DNA from: Elusimicrobiota bacterium
GTDB taxonomy: Bacteria; Elusimicrobiota; Elusimicrobia; Elusimicrobiales; UBA9959
Direction of reading: 5' to 3'
DNA: 36,475 nucleotides
Assembly (NCBI GenBank): GCA_016234365.1
Contig: JACRER010000071.1
Span: forward strand, 1 to 36,475
Below the pieces are notes generated by a model that made no database searches, was not told the origin of the DNA, and worked only from the letters and a program-made list of their open reading frames with translations. Positions 30,544-36,475 of this stretch are shown here, one piece after another; position 1 is the first letter of the stretch; every line of letters starts with the position of its first letter. A program made the position numbers and the translations under genes.

Positions 30544-31578
30544 CTAGAACAGCACTTCCATCAAATCGAACCACTCTTTGGAAACGGTCTTGAGCTCGCC
30601 GGTGGCTTTTTCCAGCGGCACGCCCATCACGTTGTTGCCCACGAGGGCGCTCATTTTTCCGAAGTCCCCGTCGCGCACCAGTTCCGCGGCCTTTATGCCC
30701 ACGCGGGTGCCCAGGATGCGGTCGAACAGAGTGGGCGCGCCGCCGCGCTGCATGTGGCCTATCACGGCCGAGCGCGTCTCGAAGCCGGTCTGCTTCTCGA
30801 TGAAATGCGCGATGTGCTCGCCCATGCCACGGTCCTTGAGGATGTGGTGCCCGAACTGGTCCAGTTCATGTTTGCTCTCGTCGGCCTTCTCGGCAGGCAG
30901 CACCGCCGCCTCGCTGGTGACTATCAGCGCGAAGCGCTTGCGCGCGTAGGCGGCCTTCACCTTCTCTATCATCTCCAGGGTGTTGATCTTGCGCTCGGGC
31001 AGGCAGACGTAGTCCGCGGCGGAGGCTATGCCGGTGAACAACGCCACCCAGCCGGCGTGGCGGCCCATCACTTCCATCACCATCACGCGGCGGTGGCTGC
31101 GGCCGGTGTCCATCAGGGCCTCGGCGGCCTCCATGGCCTTGGTCACGGAGGTATCGAAGCCGAAGGTGTAGTCGGTGGCGTTGAGGTCGTTGTCCATGGT
31201 CTTGGGCACGCCTACCACGTTGAGCTTATGCTCGCCGTAAAGGCGCGTGGCCACGCCCAGCGTGTCCTCGCCGCCCATCGCCACCAGCGCGTGCAGGCCG
31301 AGCTTCTTGAAATTGGCCAGGCACTTCTTCACGTTCTCTTCGCTCTTGAACGGGTTGGTGCGGGAGGTGCCGAGCATGGTGCCGCCCTTCATGATGGCGT
31401 ACTCCACGATTTCGCGGTCGAGCGGCATCGTGACGCCGTCCACCAGGCCTTTCCAGCCGTCCTGCAGGCCCACGCACTGGAAGCCAAACTTCTCGGCAGC
31501 GTACACGCAGCCGCGGATGGCGGGGTTAAGCCCGGGGCAGTCTCCGCCGCCGGTGAGTATGCCTATTTTCTTTTTCAT
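30544..31578 (-). CDS. pfkA: 6-phosphofructokinase, with pyrophosphate-type active-site residues
   Basis: Phosphorylates fructose-6-phosphate to fructose-1,6-bisphosphate. The 344-residue protein has the GGGDCPGLN start (10-18), PKTMDND (125-131) and MGRHAGW. At the two positions that decide the phosphoryl donor, which are both glycine in ATP-dependent E. coli PfkA (104 and 124), this protein has D105 (in GGEDT) and K126 (in PKTMDND). Known PPi-dependent enzymes carry this Asp/Lys pair, so a reversible pyrophosphate enzyme is likely. The first residue of the loop is Glu instead of the usual Asp. It lies 27 nt after the barrel gene. Confidence 0.92.
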   Translation of the reverse strand: MKKKIGILTGGGDCPGLNPAIRGCVYAAEKFGFQCVGLQDGWKGLVDGVTMPLDREIVEYAIMKGGTMLGTSRTNPFKSEENVKKCLANFKKLGLHALVAMGGEDTLGVATRLYGEHKLNVVGVPKTMDNDLNATDYTFGFDTSVTKAMEAAEALMDTGRSHRRVMVMEVMGRHAGWVALFTGIASAADYVCLPERKINTLEMIEKVKAAYARKRFALIVTSEAAVLPAEKADESKHELDQFGHHILKDRGMGEHIAHFIEKQTGFETRSAVIGHMQRGGAPTLFDRILGTRVGIKAAELVRDGDFGKMSALVGNNVMGVPLEKATGELKTVSKEWFDLMEVLF

Positions 31579-31605
31579 ATGGTCGTTGTCTCCGTTTGGT
31601 GTGTT

Positions 31606-32355
31606 TTAGAAACTGGTATTGTAGCGCAGCTGCACTATGCGCTCCGATTTGCGCGGGAAGCCGTTATCGAACTTGCCGTTGCGGCCTATCTCGCGCAGCG
31701 CGAAGTCCAGCTGGAAGTACGGCGTCACGTAAATGCGCGTACCGGCGTTGAAGCGGCCCGGGTCGTCGGAGTGGAACATGCTGTCGTATTCCAGCATGAA
31801 GGATACCTTGTCCTCCAGCGTGTAGTTCATGCCGAGGAAGCCGAACAGGTAGTTATTATCGAAGTCCGGCACGTTAAGGCCGCCGTGCAGGCCCAGCCCG
31901 GGGATGCCTATCTCCTTGGAGCCTACCAGGTAGAGCCCCTTGCCTTTCTCCAGGTACTTCTTCTTGTCCGGGTTGTAAAAGTAGCCCTGCCCGTCGTAGC
32001 CTATGGCCGCCGCCGGGATATAGTACCCGCCGTCGTAAAAGCGGAACTTCACCTGGATCTCCGGCTTGCGCATCTTTATGCCGGAATCGGAACCGATGAA
32101 CTTATCCACCGTCATCGCGGCGCCCATGTTCAGGCGCTCCAGCACGCCGAAATTCAGGCCGGTCAGCACGCCGCCGCCGGAATAGGCGCGGGTCTTCACC
32201 ATGAAGCCGTAATAATCCAGGATGCCGGCCGTAGGAACGTCTATCAATTCCACGTCGGGCAGCACCACGGCCTCGCCTTTATCCTTGTCCTTGGCGGCGG
32301 AGGCCGGGATGGCGGCCAGCAGCAGCAGGGTCAGAACGATGTTGAACTTTTTCAT
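31606..32355 (-). CDS. predicted outer-membrane beta-barrel protein, function unknown
   Basis: A 249-residue exported protein with a signal peptide (about 1-19, ending ASA) and, through the rest, short alternating strands ending in an aromatic-rich C-terminus (final residues RYNTSF, a terminal phenylalanine as in many outer-membrane proteins). Repeated glycine/tyrosine strands suggest a 10-12-stranded barrel. The N-terminal part (DVPTAGILDYYGFMVKTRAY) vaguely recalls YjbH/exopolysaccharide barrels. I start at the ATG at 32355, behind a GGAAGG site; an in-frame GTG at 32385 adds ten residues that break the signal peptide. Specific function not recognised. Confidence 0.6.
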   Translation of the reverse strand: MKKFNIVLTLLLLAAIPASAAKDKDKGEAVVLPDVELIDVPTAGILDYYGFMVKTRAYSGGGVLTGLNFGVLERLNMGAAMTVDKFIGSDSGIKMRKPEIQVKFRFYDGGYYIPAAAIGYDGQGYFYNPDKKKYLEKGKGLYLVGSKEIGIPGLGLHGGLNVPDFDNNYLFGFLGMNYTLEDKVSFMLEYDSMFHSDDPGRFNAGTRIYVTPYFQLDFALREIGRNGKFDNGFPRKSERIVQLRYNTSF

Positions 32356-32391
32356 TTGTACCTTCCTTGAGTTTTTACGTTTCACCGCTAT

Positions 32392-32763
32392 CTAGCCGAG
32401 CACGGCCCTGACTTTGGCCTCGAGCTCTTCCAGGGAGAACGGCTTCTGCACCGCGTCGTTGGCCCCGCTGAGCATGGCTATGCCTTTTTCAGCCGCCACG
32501 TCCCGCGAGGTCATAATTATGATCTTGGGCCCTTCCGAGCCAAAGCGCGAAGAGATCTCACTGGCCACGTGGTAGCCGTCTATATAGGGCATCATCACGT
32601 CCAGCAGCACCAGGTCGAACTTCTCCGTCTCGGCGGCCTGCAGGGCCTCTTTGCCGTTGACCTTGGCGGTGACTATGTAACCGGCCCGCTTGAAGTAAGC
32701 CTCCAGCAGGTCTATTATATCCGGGTCGTCGTCGGCTATCAGGATCCGCTTTCCACTTTCCAT
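32392..32763 (-). CDS. stand-alone response-regulator receiver domain (CheY-like)
   Basis: A 123-residue receiver with the acidic cluster D11-D13, phospho-acceptor D55 in LLLD, T85 in IIMTS and K107 in VQKPF, so all conserved residues are present. It has no DNA-binding or enzymatic output domain, hence it must act by binding a partner, as CheY and Spo0F do. Its first 25 nt overlap the 3' end of dnaE, an unusual place for a signalling gene, and no histidine kinase is nearby. A HAMP membrane protein is encoded two genes further down. Confidence 0.9.
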   Translation of the reverse strand: MESGKRILIADDDPDIIDLLEAYFKRAGYIVTAKVNGKEALQAAETEKFDLVLLDVMMPYIDGYHVASEISSRFGSEGPKIIIMTSRDVAAEKGIAMLSGANDAVQKPFSLEELEAKVRAVLG

Positions 32764-35700
32764 GTCTTGTCCCCCAGCAGTTTCTCTATATCGTGCAGCA
32801 GGTGCTCGTTAAGCCCCACCCGCTCGGTGGTCTCTATCATGTAGGTGCCGCGCCCTTTGGCGTTCACCTGAAAATAGACCGGGCACTCGCCGTGGCTGCG
32901 CCCCAGCGCGCTCTTGAGCTCGTGCAGTTGTTTCTCGTCGAAAAGGATGCCCTCCGGCAGGTTCACCACCAGGCCGCGAGCCCATTTGTTCATGGCGTCA
33001 AAGAGGCCGTAAGCCTCCTCCGCTATCAGCTCGTAATTCTGCTCGCCAAAATCCGATTTCTGTACCTTGCCCACCACCACCACCACTTTGTTGGGGCCCA
33101 GCTGCGAGCCGTAGATCTTGTATTTCTTGGGGAACAGGCAGACGCCCAGGTTGCCGGTCAGGTCCTCCACCTCGAATTTGGCCATGGCCTCGCCGGTCTT
33201 CTTGGTCTGCATGTTCTTGAACTGCGTCACTATGCCGGCCACGCGCACCACAGCGCCTTCCTCGAAGCCGCCGGCCAGCACCTTGTCGGCCTGCGCGTTA
33301 GAGACCATGCCCAGGTGGCGGCGGTAGCTGTTCAGGGGGTGGCCCGAAAAATAGAAGCCCAGCACTTCGTGCTCGTTCTTGAGCAGGGCGTGCTCGCTCA
33401 TGACCGGCGCGGCTTTCTTTTCCTCGCCGAAGAGCATGGCCTGGTTCACGTCGCGGGCCTTGCCGCCGCAGAAAAGCTCCACGGCCTCCATGGCCTTGGT
33501 CCTGGAAATTTCCGCCTTTTCCGCCGGGTAGAAGCAGTCGAAGCAGCCGCCCTTGCCCAGGGACTCTATCACGCGCTTGTTGAGCTGTTTGGAGTCCGCG
33601 CGCAGGGTGAACTCCTCGAAGGAACGGAACGCGCCGTTCTTGGCGCGCTCGGCCACCATGGCCTCCACCACGCCCTCTCCCACGTTCTTCACGGCCGTCA
33701 GCGCAAAGCGGATGGCCGGCTTGCCGTGCGGGTGTTCTATCGAGAATTTCTTGAACGAGTGGTTCACGCTGGGCCCCAGGATCTGGATGTCCATGTCCTG
33801 CGCCTCGCCGATGTAGGTGACCAGCTTGTTCTCTTTATCCTCGGAGCCGATGGGGCTGTGGCCTATCTCGCTGGTCAGCAGGGCGGCCATGAACTCCACC
33901 GGGTAGTTGGCCTTGAGCCACGCGGTCTGGTAAGCCACCAGGGCGTACGCCACCGAGTGCGACTTGTTGAAGCCGTAGCCGGCGAACTTGGCCATATCGT
34001 CGAAGATCTTGGTGGAAAGTTTGTTGGAGATGTCGTGGTGCTGCTTGGACTGCTCCACGAACTTCACGCGGAGCTTCTCCATCACGTCCATCTTCTTTTT
34101 ACCCATCGCCTTGCGGAAGTCGTCGGCTTCGCTGGGCGTGAACTTGGCCAGGCTCTTGGAGATCTCCATGACCTGTTCCTGGTACACCATGGTGCCGTAA
34201 GTGTCCTTCAGGATGGGTTCGAGCAGCGGGTGGTCGTAAACTATCTTTTTGCGCCCGTGCTTGCGCTCTACGAACATCTCCAGCATGCCGCTCTCTATGG
34301 GGCCGGGCCGGTACAGGGCCACCAGGGCCGCGATGTCGCTGAAGGCGGAGGGCTTAAGGCCCTTCACCAGCTTCTTCATGCCTTCGCTTTCCAGCTGGAA
34401 CACCCCGGTGGTCCGGCCTTCGCACAGCAGGTCGAAGGCGGCCTTGTCGTCCATCGGGATGGAGTAGATGTCGAAATCTTTCTTATCCGGCAGCGCGCGG
34501 ATGAATTCGGAGGCGGTCTCTATGATGGTAAGCGTGCGCAGCCCCAGGAAGTCCACCTTGAGCATGCCGAGGCTGCCCAGCATGTTGCCGTCGTACTGCG
34601 TGGTAACGATCTCCTTGGTGTTGCGGTTGGAGAGCGGCACATAGTTAGTGACGTCGTCCTTGGAAATAACCACGCCGGCCGCGTGCACGCCGGTGTGGCG
34701 GCGCAGGCCCTCCACTTTAAGCGCGATGTCGAACATCTTTTTTAGCTTGGGGTCGCGCATGAACTCTTTAAGTTCCCCCACCTCGCTGATCGCCTTGAAA
34801 AGGGTGGCCTTGGGGTCGCCGGGGATGAGCTTGGCGATGGCGTTGACCTCGGTGAGCGGGATGTTCATCACGCGGCCCACGTCGCGGATGGCGCTCTTGG
34901 CCTTGATGGTGCCGTAGGTGATGATGTTGGCCACGCGGCCGGCGCCGTACTTTTCGCGCACGTACTGCACCACCTTCTCGCGCCCGTCGTCGGAAAAGTC
35001 GATGTCCAGGTCCGGCATGCTTTTGCGGCCAGGGTTGAGGAACCGCTCGAACAGCAGGGCGTTGGGCAGCGGATCCACGCGGGTGATGTCCAGCGTGTAG
35101 GCCACCAGCGCGCCGGCGCCGGAGCCGCGGCCGGGCCCCACCGGCACGCCGTTGTCGCGGCCGTACTTTATAAAATCCATGACTATCAGGAAGTAACTGG
35201 AGAAACCCATCTTCTTGATGGTGTCCAGCTCGAACTCCAGGCGCTTGCGGTATTCCTCCCCGGCGTTGGGGACCTTCTTCTTCAGGCCGGCCTCGCAGAG
35301 GTCGCGCAGATAATAAAAATCCCCGTCCTCGGTGTGTTTGGCCTTATACTCGGCCGGGATGTCGAAAGCGGGCAGATAAAGCTTGCTGGTGTCTATCTTG
35401 ACGTTGCACATCTCGGCGATGGCCAACGTGTTCTTGATGGACTCCGGCGAGTGCGAGAAGAGCTTTATCATCTCGTCGGGAGATTTGTAGTAGAGCTCGT
35501 GCGTTGTCATGCGCATGCGGTTCGGGTCGTCCATCAGCGAACCGGTGGAAATGCAGATGTGCGCGTCGTGAGCTTCCCAGTCGTCTTTTTTGGGATAGTG
35601 ACAGTCGTTGGTGGCCACCAGCGGGATGCCGGTGCGCTTGGCCACTTCCAGCAGGCCCGCCATGGCCGCGGTCTCCTCGGGGATATTGTGGTCCATCAGC

Positions 35701-36248
35701 TCCAGGTAAAAATTGCCCTTACCCAGGATGTCGTTGTATTCCGAGGCTATCTTTACAGCCTCGTCCAGCTTGCCCTCGGCGCAGTTGCGCGCCACGTGGG
35801 ACTTAAGGCAGCCGGACAGGCAGACCAGGCCTTCGGCGTGCTTGGCCAGGAGTTCGGAATCTATGCGGGGATCGTGGTAGAAGCCTTCCAGGTACGAGGC
35901 GGAGACCAGCTTCATCAGGTTGCGGTAGCCTACGTCGTTCTTGGCCAGCACGGTCATGTGGCCGTTGTCGCGGCGGCTGGTGCTCTTGTCGCGCTCTTTG
36001 CGCGAGCCGCGGGTGACGTAGCACTCGCAGCCTATGATCGGCTTTAGGCCCACCTGGCTGGCCATGAAGTAGAACTCCATGGCGCCGTACATATTGCCGT
36101 GGTCGGTGATGGCCAGCGCGTTGCCGGGGTGGGCGCCCAGGCCCTTGAGGAATTCGGAGGGGCCGCCGTGCCCGTCGGAAAGGCGCAACATGCCGTCGAG
36201 CAGCGAGTACTCGGAGTGGTTATGCAGGTGGACGAACTTGGTTTGCAT
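32739..36248 (-). CDS. dnaE: DNA polymerase III subunit alpha
   Basis: The replicative polymerase catalytic subunit, 1169 residues, full length. The N-terminal PHP domain begins with HLHNHSEYS (8-16) and keeps the metal-ligand blocks (ITDHG, LSGC, NDCHY), so it may retain a metal-dependent activity. The palm holds GPGRGSGAG (381-389) and the catalytic aspartates in PDLDIDF (412-418) with D566 in KVDFLG. A clamp-binding motif QAMLF lies at 936-940, and an OB fold near 1000-1070. It is the first gene of the leftward run, with a TATAAT box 52 nt upstream. It ends 25 nt inside the receiver gene. Confidence 0.97.
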   Translation of the reverse strand: MQTKFVHLHNHSEYSLLDGMLRLSDGHGGPSEFLKGLGAHPGNALAITDHGNMYGAMEFYFMASQVGLKPIIGCECYVTRGSRKERDKSTSRRDNGHMTVLAKNDVGYRNLMKLVSASYLEGFYHDPRIDSELLAKHAEGLVCLSGCLKSHVARNCAEGKLDEAVKIASEYNDILGKGNFYLELMDHNIPEETAAMAGLLEVAKRTGIPLVATNDCHYPKKDDWEAHDAHICISTGSLMDDPNRMRMTTHELYYKSPDEMIKLFSHSPESIKNTLAIAEMCNVKIDTSKLYLPAFDIPAEYKAKHTEDGDFYYLRDLCEAGLKKKVPNAGEEYRKRLEFELDTIKKMGFSSYFLIVMDFIKYGRDNGVPVGPGRGSGAGALVAYTLDITRVDPLPNALLFERFLNPGRKSMPDLDIDFSDDGREKVVQYVREKYGAGRVANIITYGTIKAKSAIRDVGRVMNIPLTEVNAIAKLIPGDPKATLFKAISEVGELKEFMRDPKLKKMFDIALKVEGLRRHTGVHAAGVVISKDDVTNYVPLSNRNTKEIVTTQYDGNMLGSLGMLKVDFLGLRTLTIIETASEFIRALPDKKDFDIYSIPMDDKAAFDLLCEGRTTGVFQLESEGMKKLVKGLKPSAFSDIAALVALYRPGPIESGMLEMFVERKHGRKKIVYDHPLLEPILKDTYGTMVYQEQVMEISKSLAKFTPSEADDFRKAMGKKKMDVMEKLRVKFVEQSKQHHDISNKLSTKIFDDMAKFAGYGFNKSHSVAYALVAYQTAWLKANYPVEFMAALLTSEIGHSPIGSEDKENKLVTYIGEAQDMDIQILGPSVNHSFKKFSIEHPHGKPAIRFALTAVKNVGEGVVEAMVAERAKNGAFRSFEEFTLRADSKQLNKRVIESLGKGGCFDCFYPAEKAEISRTKAMEAVELFCGGKARDVNQAMLFGEEKKAAPVMSEHALLKNEHEVLGFYFSGHPLNSYRRHLGMVSNAQADKVLAGGFEEGAVVRVAGIVTQFKNMQTKKTGEAMAKFEVEDLTGNLGVCLFPKKYKIYGSQLGPNKVVVVVGKVQKSDFGEQNYELIAEEAYGLFDAMNKWARGLVVNLPEGILFDEKQLHELKSALGRSHGECPVYFQVNAKGRGTYMIETTERVGLNEHLLHDIEKLLGDKTWKVESGS

Positions 36249-36300
36249 TATCCCTGAAAAAGCGAAATCTTCCGCGGCCCCGACTCACCCGCGTCCTTTA

Positions 36301-36306
36301 ATTATA
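36301..36306 (-). promoter_or_regulatory. -10 box of dnaE
   Basis: TATAAT on the minus strand, in an AT-rich patch, 52 nt before the dnaE ATG. The leader ends with AGGGA very close to the start codon. The insertion-sequence end begins within about 35 nt upstream, where a -35 element would lie. Confidence 0.5.
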
Positions 36307-36339
36307 TAAATAAATAGCGCAGCAAGGGGAGTCTCCGCT

Positions 36340-36361
36340 TCAACTCACGTAAAATGTTCCC
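36340..36361 (+). repeat. IS subterminal direct repeat, copy 1
   Basis: 22 nt, TCAACTCACGTAAAATGTTC followed by CC. It is identical to copy 2 at 20 of 22 positions; the copies start 35 nt apart. Confidence 0.85.
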
Positions 36362-36374
36362 CAACGGGGGTCCG

Positions 36375-36396
36375 TCAACTCATCTAAAATGTTCCC
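36375..36396 (+). repeat. IS subterminal direct repeat, copy 2
   Basis: 22 nt, TCAACTCATCTAAAATGTTC followed by CC. Differs from copy 1 only at two adjacent bases in the middle. Repeated transposase-binding sites of this kind are known at the ends of IS21-like elements, though the family here is not proven. Confidence 0.85.
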
Positions 36397-36399
36397 GTA

Positions 36400-36419
36400 C
36401 GGTTTTAGCTAAAAAACCG
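36400..36419. other. hairpin between the IS end and the transposase gene
   Basis: A 7-bp stem (36400-36406 with 36413-36419) around AGCTAA. Such hairpins can limit transcription or translation entering an IS from outside; that role is inferred. Confidence 0.4.
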
Positions 36420-36435
36420 CAGTTCGGGAGACATT

Positions 36436-36475
36436 ATGATGACCCTGTCCGCAAGGAGGGAATACGTGAGACAAC
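36436..36475 (+). CDS. transposase, N-terminal fragment (cut by window)
   Basis: Only 13 residues are visible, reading M-M-T-L-S-A-R-R-E-Y-V-R-Q. The RREY start recalls integrase-core (DDE) transposases with an N-terminal helix-turn-helix whose genes sit directly behind repeats like those at 36340-36396. A second in-frame ATG follows at once (36439). GGGAG at 36426-36430 is a plausible ribosome site. The rest lies outside the window, so the family is not certain. Confidence 0.6.
   Translation, partial: MMTLSARREYVRQ

Larger units (their letters stand above)
36340..36475 (+). mobile_element. left end of an insertion sequence (truncated by window)
   Basis: The segment holds two subterminal direct repeats (36340-36361 and 36375-36396), a short hairpin at 36400-36419 and the beginning of a transposase gene at 36436, a layout typical of an IS end. 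The exact outer boundary and target duplication cannot be seen. The nearest host feature is the dnaE promoter. Confidence 0.7.

Noticed and set aside
32793-34745. Long plus-strand frame opposite dnaE
   Set aside because: Mirror frame of a conserved gene with biased composition; no start signal or domain.
1-36475. CRISPR arrays, tRNA or rRNA genes, riboswitches
   Set aside because: No regularly spaced repeats, cloverleaf-like or ribosomal sequences were seen; intergenic gaps are all below 300 nt and are accounted for by promoters and terminators.

Overview
This is a GC-rich stretch of a bacterial chromosome, almost fully coding, with genes on both strands packed into tight, often overlapping operons. 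The cell envelope looks Gram-negative: there is a TolC-type outer-membrane protein, a predicted outer-membrane beta-barrel, meso-DAP synthesis genes and two L,D-transpeptidases. The DNA is GC-rich yet uses the AUA isoleucine codon freely, and the phosphofructokinase carries pyrophosphate-type active-site residues. Together these make a deep-branching phylum such as Elusimicrobiota a reasonable but unproven guess. No rRNA or marker gene in the window settles it.

Left part (1-11990): a surface-glycan locus reading out from a divergent promoter region at 2508-2620. Leftward are a GT2 glycosyltransferase, an RmlD-type reductase and a WecA/MraY-type undecaprenyl-phosphate sugar-1-phosphate transferase that runs off the window. 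Rightward is a run of nine genes: DegT aminotransferase, LegB-like 4,6-dehydratase, PtmE-like nucleotidyltransferase, GT2, B12-binding radical SAM protein, methyltransferase with a zinc ribbon, GT-C membrane glycosyltransferase and AsnB-type amidotransferase, closed by a strong hairpin terminator.

Middle (11999-13523): two divergently transcribed secreted L,D-transpeptidases of different families, flanked by two related hairpin terminators.

Second glycan block (13598-24282): leftward is a three-gene module (Gfo/Idh dehydrogenase, hexapeptide acetyltransferase, DegT aminotransferase) that matches the WlbA/B/C (WbpB/D/E) route to UDP-2,3-diacetamido-2,3-dideoxyglucuronic acid. Rightward are GT2, GT-C membrane protein, an atypical nucleotide-sugar epimerase without the usual catalytic tyrosine, nucleotidyltransferase, a second B12 radical SAM protein, a GT4 glycosyltransferase and an FAD-dependent oxidoreductase. 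A peptidoglycan glycosyltransferase (mtgA) ends this run and overlaps dapA tail to tail.

Right part (25097-36248): ten leftward genes, namely dnaE, a lone receiver domain, an outer-membrane barrel, pfkA, a HAMP membrane protein, a TolC-like protein, a patatin lipase, a TPR protein, dapF and dapA. The extreme right end (36340-36475) is the edge of an insertion sequence: two 22-bp direct repeats, a hairpin and the first codons of a transposase.

How it fits together: the two glycan blocks together supply a lipid-linked initiation enzyme, at least two amino-sugar pathways, several glycosyltransferases and candidate tailoring enzymes for methylation, amidation and radical chemistry. The cell-wall genes between and beside them add DAP supply, glycan-strand polymerisation and 3-3 cross-linking. 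No flippase, polymerase or ligase for the glycan is in the window.
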